The notes beneath the pieces are model-generated. The model had not been told where the DNA came from, made no database searches, and saw only the letters and a program-made list of their open reading frames with translations. Of a DNA stretch of 64,000 nt, positions 17,794 through 26,514 are shown piece after piece (the stretch's first letter is position 1; the number at the start of each line of letters is the position of its first letter). Origin of the DNA: Salinicola lusitanus (GTDB lineage Bacteria; Pseudomonadota; Gammaproteobacteria; Pseudomonadales; Halomonadaceae); contig NZ_PZJM01000001.1 in the NCBI RefSeq assembly GCF_003206045.1, positions 301,358 to 365,357 of the forward strand. Reading direction: 5' to 3'. The translations under genes were made by a program, and so were the position numbers.

Positions 17794-18087
17794 ATGAGCG
17801 ATGCGAGCATGAATGATGCGAGCCATGGCGGACCCACCGCGCCGCTGATCAAGATGGTCAACCAGATCAGCGCCAACAATCTGCACCATGGTGACGACAC
17901 CCAGGCGGCCGAGCTGGTCGCCACGCACCTCAAGAAATTCTGGGCACGCCCCATGAAGCGCGACATCATCGCCTACGCCGATACGGATGGCAGCGAGTTG
18001 AGCCCGGTCTCGCGCCTCGCGATCGCGCGGCTGGAGACCCTGTCGTCGACCGTCAAGGACTGGGAGGAGACCTCGGACGCGGGCTAG
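17794..18087 (+). CDS. fdsD: NAD-dependent formate dehydrogenase delta subunit
   Basis: A 97-residue small subunit of the FdsD family, with the typical central MVNQISANN...HGDDTQAAELVATHLKKFW and MKRDIIAYAD pieces. In studied enzymes the delta protein is needed for full activity of the assembled complex. It starts 40 bases after fdsA with GGGAG upstream. In other fds operons an fdsC gene (an FdhD-type sulfurtransferase) normally lies between fdsA and fdsD; here there is no room for it. The stop codon shares bases with the stop of the convergent LysE-type gene. Confidence 0.92.
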   Translation: MSDASMNDASHGGPTAPLIKMVNQISANNLHHGDDTQAAELVATHLKKFWARPMKRDIIAYADTDGSELSPVSRLAIARLETLSSTVKDWEETSDAG

Positions 18088-18712
18088 CGGCTGGCGTGGA
18101 CCAGGGTATTGACGCCCAGACCACCCAGCACACCGCCGCCGAGCCGCTGCAGCCAGCGCGAACCGCGGCTATTGCCGGCGGTGAACCAACGCCGCAGCGG
18201 CGCCGCCAGCAGTACCGTGACCACGTCGGCGGAGGAGAAGATCAGGTTGGAGGCCACACCCAGGCCGAGCAGTTGCCAGGTCATGGCGAGATCGGCCTGG
18301 GGCTGCACGAACTGCGGCAGAAAGGCGACGAAAAACAGCGCGGTCTTGGGATTGAGCACCTCGACCAGGAAACTGTCACGCAGCACGCGCCGTGCGCTGG
18401 CGCGTGCGTCGAGCTGCGGCGCCTCACCCCCCAGACCCTGACGCCACAGCCGTACGCCCGCCCAGAGCAGATACACCCCGCCAATCACCTTCATCGCCAT
18501 ATAGGCCGGTGGCACTGCCGCAAACAACGCTGCCAGCCCTAGCGTCGCCATCACCACATGCACGTAGCAGCCAAGATGCACGCCCAATACCGCGAACCAG
18601 CCGGCGCGCTTGCCACGCCCCAGGGTCTGCGCGGCGGTATGGTATAGAGCATGGCCGGCCCAGGCAGATAAGCGAAGCCCAGCGCGGCCAGGGCAAAGGT
18701 GAGCAGATCCAT
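18084..18712 (-). pseudogene. LysE/RhtB-family amino-acid exporter, frameshifted by a 5-bp tandem duplication
   Basis: From the ATG at 18712 the frame encodes a good LysE-type N-terminus (LLTFALAALGF, PGPAMLYT). It then meets a tandem GGTAT-GGTAT (plus strand, 18636-18645) and runs to a TGA at 18551-18553 after 53 residues. Removing one 5-bp copy restores PGPAMLYTAAQTLGRGKRAG and a continuous exporter of about 207 residues ending at 18084. The rest, with FLVEVLNPKTALFFVAFLPQF, is intact and typical of the family. So this is either a recent inactivating slip or an assembly error; translation of the second part alone would lack the first helix. Confidence 0.85.
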
Positions 18713-18765
18713 GATGATGCCGTCTCCAGGGTAATCCCTTCGACTGTAGCGCGCACGACCACAGA

Positions 18766-18804
18766 GAAAAAGCTCCGCCCGGGCGAACCCGGGCGGAGCT
18801 TTGG
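18766..18804 (-). terminator. Intrinsic terminator of the dnaK-dnaJ transcript
   Basis: A 15-bp perfect stem (AAAGCTCCGCCCGGG with its complement, loop of 4) at 18769-18802 is followed on the minus strand by TTTTT-like sequence. It lies about 50 bases past the dnaJ stop. Confidence 0.85.
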
Positions 18805-18851
18805 CATGATCCGAAGGTCATGACCCGCGCGCCAGAATAGGCGCGCTCGGA

Positions 18852-19997
18852 TCAGGGCTTCATATCTTCGAAGAAGCGTTTGACGCCATCGAACCAGCCC
18901 TCTTTCTTGGGCGAGTGCCGGCTTGCACTGCCCAGGCTGTCCTGGAACTTGCGCAGCAGCTCTTTCTGCTCTTCGTTGAGATTGACCGGGGTTTCGGTCA
19001 CCACCTTGCACAGCAGATCGCCGGCGGGGCCGCCGCGCACGGGCTTGACGCCCTTGCCACGCAGCCGGAACAGCTTGCCGGTTTGGGTCTCGGGCGGGAT
19101 CTTGAGCTTGACGCGACCCTCCAGCGTCGGCACCTCGAGCTCGCCACCCAGGGCGGCGTCGACGAAGTTGATCGGCACTTCGCAGTGTAGATGCCGGCCG
19201 TCGCGCTCGAAGATCGGGTGCGGCTTGATCTCGACCTGGACGTAGAGGTCCCCCGCAGGGCCGCCGTTGAGCCCGGATTCGCCCTCGGCATTGAGCCGAA
19301 TGCGGTCGCCGGTATCGACACCCGCCGGGATCTTCACCGATAGCGTACGGGTCTCGCGGACGCGACCCTCGCCATGACACTTGCGACAAGGCACCTTGAT
19401 GCTCTGGCCGCTGCCGTGGCAGGTCGGGCAGGTCTGCTGGACGGCAAAGAAACCCTGCTGCATCCGCACCTGGCCCTGGCCGTGGCAGGTCGGGCAGGTC
19501 TCCTTGCTCGATCCCGGTTCGGCGCCGCTGCCGTCGCAGTGCCCGCACTCGACGTGACGCGGTACGCGGATGTCGACGGTGGTGCCGAACACCGCGTTCT
19601 CGAGGTCGAGCTCGAGGTTGTAACGCAGGTCGCTGCCACGCTGCGGGGCATTGGGATTGCGGCGACCGCCGCCGCCTCCGAAGATGTCGCCGAAGACATC
19701 GCCGAAGATATCGCTGAAGCCACCCGCCCCGGCACCGCCGAAACCGCCGCCGCCGAATCCGCCGGCCTGGCCGTCGACGCCGGCATGACCGAACTGGTCG
19801 TAGGCCGCACGCTTCTGATCGTCGGAGAGCACTTCATAGGCATCGGAGACCTCTCGGAACTTCTCCGCCGCCTGCTGATCTTCCGGATTGCGATCCGGAT
19901 GGTATTTCTGCGCCAGCCGACGATAGGCTTTCTTGATGTCCTTGCCGTCGGCGCCCTTGTCGACGCCCAATACTTCGTAGTAGTCACGTTGGGACAT
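18852..19997 (-). CDS. dnaJ: Chaperone protein DnaJ (Hsp40)
   Basis: A 381-residue co-chaperone that delivers unfolded proteins to DnaK and stimulates its ATPase. The J domain occupies about 1-70, with HPD in [10 protein letters not shown] Gly/Phe-rich stretch rich in GGFGG follows, then a zinc-finger domain with four CxxCxGxG repeats ([32 protein letters not shown]), and the two-lobed C-terminal substrate domain. All class I features are present. It lies 98 bases after dnaK on the same strand; a hairpin sits in that gap and a strong terminator follows the gene. Confidence 0.97.
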   Translation of the reverse strand: MSQRDYYEVLGVDKGADGKDIKKAYRRLAQKYHPDRNPEDQQAAEKFREVSDAYEVLSDDQKRAAYDQFGHAGVDGQAGGFGGGGFGGAGAGGFSDIFGDVFGDIFGGGGGRRNPNAPQRGSDLRYNLELDLENAVFGTTVDIRVPRHVECGHCDGSGAEPGSSKETCPTCHGQGQVRMQQGFFAVQQTCPTCHGSGQSIKVPCRKCHGEGRVRETRTLSVKIPAGVDTGDRIRLNAEGESGLNGGPAGDLYVQVEIKPHPIFERDGRHLHCEVPINFVDAALGGELEVPTLEGRVKLKIPPETQTGKLFRLRGKGVKPVRGGPAGDLLCKVVTETPVNLNEEQKELLRKFQDSLGSASRHSPKKEGWFDGVKRFFEDMKP

Positions 19998-20037
19998 TAC
20001 TGAGCCCGCCTCCGTGTCGGTGCCGTGTAAACAGCAA

Positions 20038-20062
20038 CGCGGGAGTCGTCTTGGCTCCCGCG
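20038..20062 (-). terminator. Hairpin between dnaK and dnaJ, possible partial terminator
   Basis: An 8-bp perfect stem (CGCGGGAG/CTCCCGCG) with a 9-base loop lies 34 bases after the dnaK stop. There is no proper T-run downstream on the minus strand, so partial termination or mRNA processing that lowers dnaJ relative to dnaK is more likely than full termination. Confidence 0.4.
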
Positions 20063-20095
20063 CTACTGCCGATCACACGGCGTCAGACGTCGTGG

Positions 20096-22036
20096 TTATT
20101 GCTTTTTCTGATCGTCGTTGACTTCTTCGAACTCGGCGTCAACCACGTCATCCTCTTTCTTGCCGCTGGCCTGGGTGTCGTCGCTCGGCTGCTCGGCCTG
20201 TGCACCGGCACCTTCACCCTGCTCGGCATACATCTTCTGCGCCAGGTTGCCGGACGCTTCGGTCAGGGCATCGAGCTTGGCCTGGATGGCGTCCTTGTCG
20301 TCGCCCTTGAGCGCTTCCTCGAGTTCGCCGATGGCGGTCTCGATCTTGCTCTTCTCGTCGGCGTCGACCTTGTCGCCAGCCTCTTCCAGCGTCTTGCGCG
20401 AGGCATGGATCATGCCGTCGGCCTGGTTGCGCAGGGCCACCAGCTCCTCGAACTTCTTGTCCTCGGCTTCGTGGGCCTCGGCATCCTTGACCATCTGGTC
20501 GATCTCTTCGTCGGAGAGACCGCTGGAGGACTTGATCACGATCGACTGTTCCTTGCCGGTCGCCTTGTCCTTGGCCGTGATGTTGAGGATACCGTTGGCA
20601 TCGAGATCGAAGGCAACCTCGATCTGCGGTACGCCGCGCGGCGCCGGCGGAATGTCGGCCAGGTCGAAACGGCCCAGCGACTTGTTCTGACCGGCCTGCT
20701 TGCGCTCACCCTGCAGCGCGTGAATGGTCACCGCCGTCTGGTTGTCTTCCGCAGTGGAGAAGGTCTGGGTCTTCTTGGTCGGGATCGTGGTGTTCTTCTC
20801 GATCAGCGGGGTCATCACGCCACCCAGCGTCTCGATGCCCAGCGTCAGCGGCGTGACGTCGAGCAGCAGTACGTCCTTGACGTCACCGCCGAGCACGCCA
20901 CCCTGGATCGCGGCGCCCATGGCCACGGCTTCGTCCGGGTTGACGTCCTTGCGCGCTTCCTTGCCGAAGAACTCGGCGACCTTCTGCTGCACCATCGGCA
21001 TGCGGGTCTGGCCACCGACCAGGATCACGTCGTGAATCTCGCTGTTGGAGAGGCCGGCGTCTTCCATGGCGGTCTTGCACGGACCCAGCGAACGCTGGAC
21101 CAGATCCTCGACCAGTGATTCCAGCTTGGCGCGAGTGACCTTGATCGCCAGGTGCTTGGGACCGGTGTTGTCCGCCGTGATGTAGGGCAGGTTGACTTCG
21201 GTCTGCTGTGCGGAGGAAAGCTCGATCTTGGCCTTCTCGGCGGCTTCCTTCAGACGCTGCATGGCGAGGCTGTCGCCGGACAGGTCGATGCCGGAATCGC
21301 TCTTGAACTGCTGGACGAGATAGTCGATCAGCTTGAGGTCGAAGTCCTCGCCACCCAGGAAGGTGTCACCGTTGGTCGCCAGCACCTCGAACTGCTTCTC
21401 GCCGTCGACGTCGGCCACTTCGATGATCGAGATGTCGAAAGTACCGCCACCCAGGTCGTAGACCGCGATGGTGCGGTCACCGGTGGAGCGGTCCATGCCG
21501 TAGGCCAGCGCGGCTGCGGTCGGCTCGTTGATGATGCGCTTGACTTCGAGACCGGCGATACGGCCGGCGTCCTTGGTCGCCTGGCGCTGAGAGTCGTTGA
21601 AGTAGGCCGGCACGGTGATGACTGCTTCGGTCACTTCTTCACCGAGATAGTCCTCGGCGGTCTTCTTCATCTTTTTCAGCACTTCGGCGCTGACCTGGGG
21701 CGGTGCCAACTTGTTGTCGTTGACCTTGACCCAGGCATCGCCGTTGTCGGCTTCGACGATCTCGTAAGGCACCATCTTGATGTCTTTCTGGACAACATCG
21801 TCCTTGAACTTGCGGCCGACCAGACGCTTGATGGCGTAGAGCGTGTTGGTCGGGTTGGTGACCGCCTGACGCTTGGCCGCCTGACCGACCAGCGTTTCGC
21901 CGTCATCGGTATACGCGATGATGGAAGGCGTCGTGCGGCCACCTTCGGCATTTTCGATCACACGAGTCTTGTCACCATCGAGTACGGCGACACAGGAGTT
22001 GGTCGTACCCAGGTCGATGCCAATGATGCGTCCCAT
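20096..22036 (-). CDS. dnaK: Chaperone protein DnaK (Hsp70)
   Basis: A 646-residue ATP-dependent chaperone. The nucleotide-binding domain (about 1-385) opens with [15 protein letters not shown] and holds [12 protein letters not shown] and the [11 protein letters not shown] motif. The linker is [15 protein letters not shown], followed by the substrate-binding beta domain and helical lid. The tail is acidic, as in other proteobacterial DnaK proteins. It is the middle gene of grpE-dnaK-dnaJ and has its own sigma-32-like promoter in the 153-base gap after grpE. Confidence 0.98.
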   Translation of the reverse strand: MGRIIGIDLGTTNSCVAVLDGDKTRVIENAEGGRTTPSIIAYTDDGETLVGQAAKRQAVTNPTNTLYAIKRLVGRKFKDDVVQKDIKMVPYEIVEADNGDAWVKVNDNKLAPPQVSAEVLKKMKKTAEDYLGEEVTEAVITVPAYFNDSQRQATKDAGRIAGLEVKRIINEPTAAALAYGMDRSTGDRTIAVYDLGGGTFDISIIEVADVDGEKQFEVLATNGDTFLGGEDFDLKLIDYLVQQFKSDSGIDLSGDSLAMQRLKEAAEKAKIELSSAQQTEVNLPYITADNTGPKHLAIKVTRAKLESLVEDLVQRSLGPCKTAMEDAGLSNSEIHDVILVGGQTRMPMVQQKVAEFFGKEARKDVNPDEAVAMGAAIQGGVLGGDVKDVLLLDVTPLTLGIETLGGVMTPLIEKNTTIPTKKTQTFSTAEDNQTAVTIHALQGERKQAGQNKSLGRFDLADIPPAPRGVPQIEVAFDLDANGILNITAKDKATGKEQSIVIKSSSGLSDEEIDQMVKDAEAHEAEDKKFEELVALRNQADGMIHASRKTLEEAGDKVDADEKSKIETAIGELEEALKGDDKDAIQAKLDALTEASGNLAQKMYAEQGEGAGAQAEQPSDDTQASGKKEDDVVDAEFEEVNDDQKKQ

Positions 22037-22110
22037 AATTCCTCACCTCTAACTATTCGTTGACGACTCAATTCGTTTGGATGACGGCGCTTGCTGCGCG
22101 ATTGCTTGCT

Positions 22111-22138
22111 ATGTGGGGGCTGGCCGGCGCCTTTCAAG
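22111..22138 (-). promoter_or_regulatory. Sigma-32 (heat-shock) promoter of dnaK
   Basis: On the minus strand, CTTGAAA is followed after 13 bases by CCCCACAT, against the enterobacterial RpoH consensus CTTGAAA-N11-16-CCCCATNT. It lies about 75 bases before the dnaK ATG. The -35 match is exact and the -10 has one difference. Confidence 0.8.
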
Positions 22139-22189
22139 TCCCCGCCGACACTCAGTTGCAGTATCGGCCCGGCCGCGGCATTCGGCCCT

Positions 22190-22822
22190 CTACCCCGCCG
22201 CCTTGCTGACCACGACCATCGCCGGCCGAATCAACCGGCCATTGAGGGTATAGCCCTTCTGCATGACGTCCATCACGGTATTGGGTTCCAGTTCCGGATT
22301 GGGAACCATGGTCATGGCTTCGTGGAACTGCGGATCGAACGGCTCACCCTGCGGATCGAGCTGCTCGACACCGAACTTGCCCAGCACGTCGAGCTGCATC
22401 CTGAGCGTCATCGAGACACCCTCGCGGTGGGTCTCGTCGACCTCCTGCATGCTCTCCAGACCCTTCTCCAGGCTGTCGACCACCGGCAGCAGCTCCTTGA
22501 CGAACTTCTCGAGCGCGAACTTCTTCGCCTTGTCGGCATCCTGCTCGGCACGACGACGCGCGTTCTGTGCCTCGGCAGCGGCGCGCATCGACTGATCCTT
22601 GGCGTCCGCCAGCGCCTGCTCGAGCTCCTCGACTCGGGCGGCCAGAACCTCGGCCTCGGGATTGGCCTCCCCCTCGAAGTCATCCGCCTCGTGTTCGAGC
22701 GACTCCGCGAACTGCTCCAGATCGCCGTCCAACGTCTCGTTGGTGGACTGGTGCTGGGGCTCGCCGTCGCGTTCGGCGCGCTCGAGTTCTTCGTCTACGG
22801 GGTTCTGCGGATCTCTAGCCAT
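22190..22822 (-). CDS. grpE: Nucleotide exchange factor GrpE
   Basis: A 210-residue cytoplasmic factor that releases ADP from DnaK. An acidic, disordered N-terminus of about 55 residues precedes a long coiled coil (about 60-135), and the C-terminal beta domain carries the family stretch [24 protein letters not shown]. The frame is open to 22951, but the ATG at 22822 is chosen because CCAGGAGA stands just before it and the heat-shock promoter lies at 22882-22910, which would be inside a longer gene. It heads the chaperone cluster and is divergent from recN. Confidence 0.95.
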   Translation of the reverse strand: MARDPQNPVDEELERAERDGEPQHQSTNETLDGDLEQFAESLEHEADDFEGEANPEAEVLAARVEELEQALADAKDQSMRAAAEAQNARRRAEQDADKAKKFALEKFVKELLPVVDSLEKGLESMQEVDETHREGVSMTLRMQLDVLGKFGVEQLDPQGEPFDPQFHEAMTMVPNPELEPNTVMDVMQKGYTLNGRLIRPAMVVVSKAAG

Positions 22823-22881
22823 GAATCTCTCCTGGCAAGGTGTTGTGACAGCGATTCGACAAGCGTCGGAAGTTGTCTGCC

Positions 22882-22910
22882 TATATGGGGCTATCGATTC
22901 AGATCTCAAG
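22882..22910 (-). promoter_or_regulatory. Sigma-32 (heat-shock) promoter of grpE
   Basis: On the minus strand, CTTGAGA is followed after 13 bases by CCCCATATA, a near-perfect RpoH-type promoter. The -10 region lies about 60 bases before the grpE start codon. This also fixes the start choice for grpE. Confidence 0.85.
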
Positions 22911-22940
22911 CGTTTCGTCACCACACCATCACGACAGCCG

Positions 22941-22976
22941 TTGAAGGGCATTTTCGACTACTGTATAAACAACCAG
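22941..22976 (+). promoter_or_regulatory. recN promoter with overlapping LexA-like box
   Basis: TTGAAG at 22941-22946 and TATAAA at 22964-22969 are 17 bases apart and read toward recN. Over the -10 lies TACTGTATAAACAACCAG (22959-22976), which keeps the CTGT-N8-NCAG core of the gammaproteobacterial LexA site with one change (CCAG for ACAG). recN is a classic SOS gene, so repression by LexA is the natural reading. Confidence 0.75.
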
Positions 22977-23043
22977 AAACTCGAATGAACGATCGTCCAC
23001 CGCCCGCAGACCGTATCGCCGCCATTGCCCCGCAGGAGGCCGC

Positions 23044-24717
23044 ATGCTGATCCAACTCGCCATTCGTGACTTCGCTATCGTCGACACGCTGGACCTGGAG
23101 TTTCAGGCCGGCATGACCGCCATCACCGGCGAGACCGGGGCCGGCAAGTCGATCCTGCTCGGTGCGCTGGGCCTCTGCCTGGGAGAGCGGGCCGACGCCG
23201 GCGGCGTGCGCCACGGCGCCGACCGCGCCGATCTGAGCGCGCGCTTCGACATCGCAGAGCGGGAAGATGCCCGGGCGTGGCTGGCCGCCCGCGAACTGGC
23301 GACGGACGACTGCCTGCTTCGCCGCGTCGTCACCGCCAACGGACGCTCCAAGGCGTGGATCAACGGCCAGCCCTGCACCATCGCCGACCTGCGAGAACTG
23401 GGCGAGTGCCTGATCGACGTGCACAGCCAGCATGCGCATCAGGCGCTGCTCAACGAGGATACCCACCGCCGCCTGCTCGACGACGCCGCCGGCCATCACA
23501 AGGCGGTCGCCGAGCTTGGCGACCTCCATCGCCAATGGCACGCGCTGCGCCGGCAGTATCGTCAACGCAGCGAGAACGACGAGGAGCGCCAGGCCAAGCG
23601 CCAGTTGCTGCGCTATCAGGTCGAGGAGCTGGATCAGCTCGATCTCCAGGCGGACGAACTCGCCGACCTGGAGCAGGAGCAGGAGACCCTGGCCCACCTC
23701 GAGGAGAGCCTGCGCGAGGCGCAGTTCGCGGCGGACAGCTGCGACCATGACGAACACGGCGCATCGACGCTGCTGTCGCAGGCGACCCAGCGGCTGTCCC
23801 GGGTGCCGGGCAGTGACCGCGGCGCGCTGTCGGAGGCACTGGGCATGCTCAACGACGCCCAGATCCAGATCGAGGAAGCGGCCCGGGAACTGCACCATTT
23901 CGTCGAGTCGACGGAGCTCGATCCGCAGCGGCTGGCCTGGGTCGAGGAGCGACTCGGCGAGATTCACCGGATCGCGCGCAAGCATCACGTCATGCCGGAG
24001 GAGCTGAGTGGGCTGCATCGCCGGCTGCGGGAAGAGCTGGAGGCGCTCGACGGCGGTGACAACGACCTCGAGACCCTGCGAACCAGGCTCGACGAACTAC
24101 GCCAGCAGTACCGCGACAGCGCCAGGGAGATCAGCGAAACGCGACAGCGCGCCGCCAAGGTTTTCGCCCGGCAGGTCCAGGAGCAGCTGGCGTTTCTGGG
24201 AATGGACAAGGCGCGCTTCGCCGTCGATGTCTCGCCGCTGGAGACCCCTCAACCCCACGGCCTGGATCGGGTCAGCCTGCAGATCAGCGCCAACCCGGGC
24301 CAACCGACCCGGCCGCTGGCCAAGGTCGCCTCGGGCGGCGAACTCTCTCGCGTCAGCCTGGCGATTCAGGTCGTTGCCGCCAGTCACAGCACCCTGGCGA
24401 CGTTGGTCTTCGACGAGGTCGACGTCGGCATCTCCGGCGCTACCGCCGAGATCGTCGGGCAACTGCTGCGCCGGCTGGGCAGCGATGCCCAGGTCATGAC
24501 CGTGACCCACCTGCCGCAGGTGGCGGCGCAGGCGCATCAGCATCTGCATATCGAGAAGCACTCCAGCGACGATGCGACGCGCACGCTGATGTCTCAACTG
24601 GACGAAGCCGGGCGAGTCCGCGAACTGGCGCGGATGCTGGGAGGCGTCAAGCTCTCCAACCGCACGCTGGCTCATGCGCGCGAGATGCTGGCGGCCAGTC
24701 AGCGTTCAGCGCACTGA
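23044..24717 (+). CDS. recN: DNA repair protein RecN
   Basis: A 557-residue SMC-like ATPase acting early in double-strand-break repair by holding DNA ends. Walker A is GETGAGKS at 29-36. Long coiled-coil arms occupy about 155-375, and the C-terminal head carries the signature ASGGELSRVSLAIQ and Walker B TLVFDEVDVGISG, followed by the QVMTVTHLPQVAA switch. Length is normal for the family. The gene is divergent from grpE, with a LexA-like box over its promoter, and is followed by a strong terminator shared with convergent fur. Confidence 0.96.
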   Translation: MLIQLAIRDFAIVDTLDLEFQAGMTAITGETGAGKSILLGALGLCLGERADAGGVRHGADRADLSARFDIAEREDARAWLAARELATDDCLLRRVVTANGRSKAWINGQPCTIADLRELGECLIDVHSQHAHQALLNEDTHRRLLDDAAGHHKAVAELGDLHRQWHALRRQYRQRSENDEERQAKRQLLRYQVEELDQLDLQADELADLEQEQETLAHLEESLREAQFAADSCDHDEHGASTLLSQATQRLSRVPGSDRGALSEALGMLNDAQIQIEEAARELHHFVESTELDPQRLAWVEERLGEIHRIARKHHVMPEELSGLHRRLREELEALDGGDNDLETLRTRLDELRQQYRDSAREISETRQRAAKVFARQVQEQLAFLGMDKARFAVDVSPLETPQPHGLDRVSLQISANPGQPTRPLAKVASGGELSRVSLAIQVVAASHSTLATLVFDEVDVGISGATAEIVGQLLRRLGSDAQVMTVTHLPQVAAQAHQHLHIEKHSSDDATRTLMSQLDEAGRVRELARMLGGVKLSNRTLAHAREMLAASQRSAH

Positions 24718-24734
24718 TTGAAGCCCTTTGAACG

Positions 24735-24764
24735 CGAAACGCCGACCCGAGGGTCGGCGTTTCG
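24735..24764. terminator. Bidirectional terminator between recN and fur
   Basis: A 14-bp perfect stem (CGAAACGCCGACCC and complement) with a minimal loop lies 18 bases after the recN stop and about 35 bases from the end of convergent fur. The stem ends in AAA/TTT on both sides. Confidence 0.75.
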
Positions 24765-24798
24765 ATAGTCTGTCGCGCGCTAGCGGGCGCTGCGCGGG

Positions 24799-25248
24799 TT
24801 ACTTCTTGACGGCATCCTGGCGCGTGGCCTTTGAGCCACGGGGGCGCACGTAGAGCACCAGCGCATGCTCGACCAGCTCGTAGCCGTGTTCTTCGACGAT
24901 CTCTCGCTGCCGACGCTCGATCTCCTCGTCATAGAACTCGACGATCTCGCCGGATTCGAGGTCCACCATGTGGTCATGGTGCTCTTCCTGGGACATCTCG
25001 AAGACCGCGTGCCCGCCGTCGAAGTTGTGCCGGACGACCAGCCCCGCCGCCTCGAACTGGGTCAAGACGCGATAGACCGTGGCCAACCCGACATCCTCTC
25101 CAGACTCCAGCAGCGCCTTGTAGACGTCCTCGGCACTCATGTGGAGCTCTTCTTCCATACGAGTCGCTTCGAGGATCTGCAGAATCTTGACGCGTGGCAG
25201 AGTGACCTTCAGCCCCGCCTTACGCAATTCTTGGTTTTCGTCGGCCAT
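24799..25248 (-). CDS. fur: Ferric uptake regulator Fur
   Basis: A 149-residue iron-responsive repressor. The N-terminal winged helix (about 1-84) includes LKVTLPRVKILQIL and DVGLATVYRVLTQFEAAGLV. The dimerisation domain holds the metal-binding HHDHMVDLESGEIVEF motif. The usual C-terminal Cys pairs of enteric Fur are absent, as in Pseudomonas-type Fur. The frame is open to 25455, but the ATG at 25248 matches the conserved start MADENQELRK. It is divergent from bamE, the arrangement known in Pseudomonas (fur-omlA). Confidence 0.96.
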   Translation of the reverse strand: MADENQELRKAGLKVTLPRVKILQILEATRMEEELHMSAEDVYKALLESGEDVGLATVYRVLTQFEAAGLVVRHNFDGGHAVFEMSQEEHHDHMVDLESGEIVEFYDEEIERRQREIVEEHGYELVEHALVLYVRPRGSKATRQDAVKK

Positions 25249-25320
25249 GGTCGCTCTTCGCAGTAGCGTCTCGTGTCGGGTATGATCAATCCACGCAACG
25301 ATAGTGAAAGACGGACTCAA

Positions 25321-25743
25321 ATGCAAAATCTGATCAGAACGGTCGTACTCCTTATTGCAGTCTCGCTCATCGCCGGCTGCAGCTACTTTGGCGTCTATAA
25401 AAGGGACATCCCGCAAGGCAATCTCATCACCCAGGACATGGTGTCCCAGCTTCACCCCGGCATGAGCCGTTCGCAGGTGGCCTACATCATGGGCACGCCG
25501 CTGATGGAAGCGCCCTTCTCGTCGGACCAGTGGGATTACGTCTTCTATCTCGACAAGGCTTACGGCGGTACGGTGGAAAAACGCCTGACCCTGACTTTCC
25601 AGAACGACCAGCTGGTCGACATCGCCAAATCCGGCGACATGGACTCGGACGTCGAGCTGAATCAGGACGACGGGCCCGGACCTGCGGTGGAAGGCTCCGG
25701 CGAGGGCTCGGCGGTTCCGCAGATCGGTCCCAGCGGCATCTAG
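25321..25743 (+). CDS. bamE: Outer membrane assembly lipoprotein BamE (OmlA/SmpA)
   Basis: A 140-residue lipoprotein of the BAM complex, which inserts beta-barrel proteins into the outer membrane. The signal peptide ends in the lipobox LIAGC, so Cys20 is lipidated. The SmpA/OmlA domain follows, with YKRDIPQGN, the QLHPGMSRSQVAYIMGTPL core and WDYVFYL. The C-terminal 35 residues are acidic and low-complexity, longer than in E. coli. The ATG at 25321 is chosen because the signal peptide begins there. It is divergent from fur with only 72 bases between the start codons, so their promoters must overlap or lie back to back. Confidence 0.95.
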   Translation: MQNLIRTVVLLIAVSLIAGCSYFGVYKRDIPQGNLITQDMVSQLHPGMSRSQVAYIMGTPLMEAPFSSDQWDYVFYLDKAYGGTVEKRLTLTFQNDQLVDIAKSGDMDSDVELNQDDGPGPAVEGSGEGSAVPQIGPSGI

Positions 25744-25774
25744 ATCCCGCCTGACTCACAGCTGAACGGGCAGT

Positions 25775-26074
25775 TCAACGCGAGGCGTTGGCCGCCCGTT
25801 CACGCCGCGCCTGCTTGGGGTCGAGCTCCAGCGGCCGATAGACTTCGAGGCGATCGCCGGCCACCGGCTGGTACGTCTCAGGAGCCGCCAGACGCTCGCC
25901 GAAGATTCCCAGCGGCGCCTGCGTGAAATCGAGCTCCGCCCAACTCGGGTGTCGGCTCGGCAGGTCCGCCAGCATCACTGCCTGCCGGGCGTTGATGCCG
26001 GGCTCGAGTGTCAAGCGCACGATCGTCTGCCATTCGGGCGTGGCGAAGGCGATTTCGATATGGCCCACCGGCAT
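25775..26074 (-). CDS. rnfH: RnfH-family ubiquitin-like protein
   Basis: A 99-residue protein of the RnfH/UPF0125 family with a beta-grasp fold; the exact function is unknown. Typical parts are the opening HIEIAFATPEWQTIVRLTLEPG and GIFGERLAAPETYQPVAGDRLEVYRPLELDPK. The frame extends upstream to 26416 but that portion overlaps ratA out of frame; the ATG at 26074 comes five bases after the ratA stop, as expected for the conserved ratA-rnfH pair. The pair lies between bamE and smpB, as in E. coli. Confidence 0.9.
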   Translation of the reverse strand: MPVGHIEIAFATPEWQTIVRLTLEPGINARQAVMLADLPSRHPSWAELDFTQAPLGIFGERLAAPETYQPVAGDRLEVYRPLELDPKQARRERAANASR

Positions 26075-26079
26075 ACCCG

Positions 26080-26514
26080 CTAGCGTCCGTAGACCTGATC
26101 GGCGCGCCGGGTGAAGGCGTCGACCAGTTGGCCTGCCACCTGTTGGAACAGGCGACCGAATGCCATGCCCAGCAGGCGATTGCTGAATTCGAAGTTCATC
26201 TCGAGTTCGATCTTGCAGGCGTCTTCTCCCATGGCTCGAAAATGCCACTGTCCACTCAGCCGCTTGAACGGGCCATCGACGAGGGAGAGGTCGATCCGCT
26301 GGGGCCGCTCGAGGTCGTTGCGTGTCGTCACGCTCTGCTCCACGCCGCCCTTGGCCAATGTCATTCGACCAATCAGATAGCCGTCTCCCTGTTCGACGAT
26401 GCTGGCCCGCCGACATCCGGGCAGGAAGTCGGGATAACGCTCGAAATCATTGACCAGTTCAAACATCTGTTCCGGTGTATGCCGAACGAATGCGGACCGA
26501 TTCACGCTGGGCAT
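26080..26514 (-). CDS. ratA: RatA-family protein (coenzyme Q-binding START/COQ10-like)
   Basis: A 144-residue START-like protein. The opening SAFVRHTPEQMFELVNDFERYPDFLPGC is the hallmark of the COQ10/RatA family, and the second half has LSGQWHFRAM and the amphipathic final helix. E. coli RatA was described as interfering with ribosome subunit joining, while the COQ10 homologues bind ubiquinone, so the toxin label should be used with care. A GTG at 26526 is also in frame; the ATG at 26514 has TGGAG at the right distance. It is followed directly by rnfH and is divergent from smpB. Confidence 0.9.
   Translation of the reverse strand: MPSVNRSAFVRHTPEQMFELVNDFERYPDFLPGCRRASIVEQGDGYLIGRMTLAKGGVEQSVTTRNDLERPQRIDLSLVDGPFKRLSGQWHFRAMGEDACKIELEMNFEFSNRLLGMAFGRLFQQVAGQLVDAFTRRADQVYGR

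Noticed and set aside
14517..17969. 1,150-codon open frame antisense to fdsB-fdsA-fdsD
   Set aside because: It mirrors fdsA in a GC-rich genome where the complementary frame rarely meets stops. Composition is Gly/Val/His/Arg-rich with no domain, and the opposite strand encodes a complete enzyme.
26080..26514. ratA-rnfH as a toxin-antitoxin defence locus
   Set aside because: The pair is a conserved housekeeping neighbour of smpB. RatA belongs to the COQ10/START family, and an antitoxin role for RnfH is not established.
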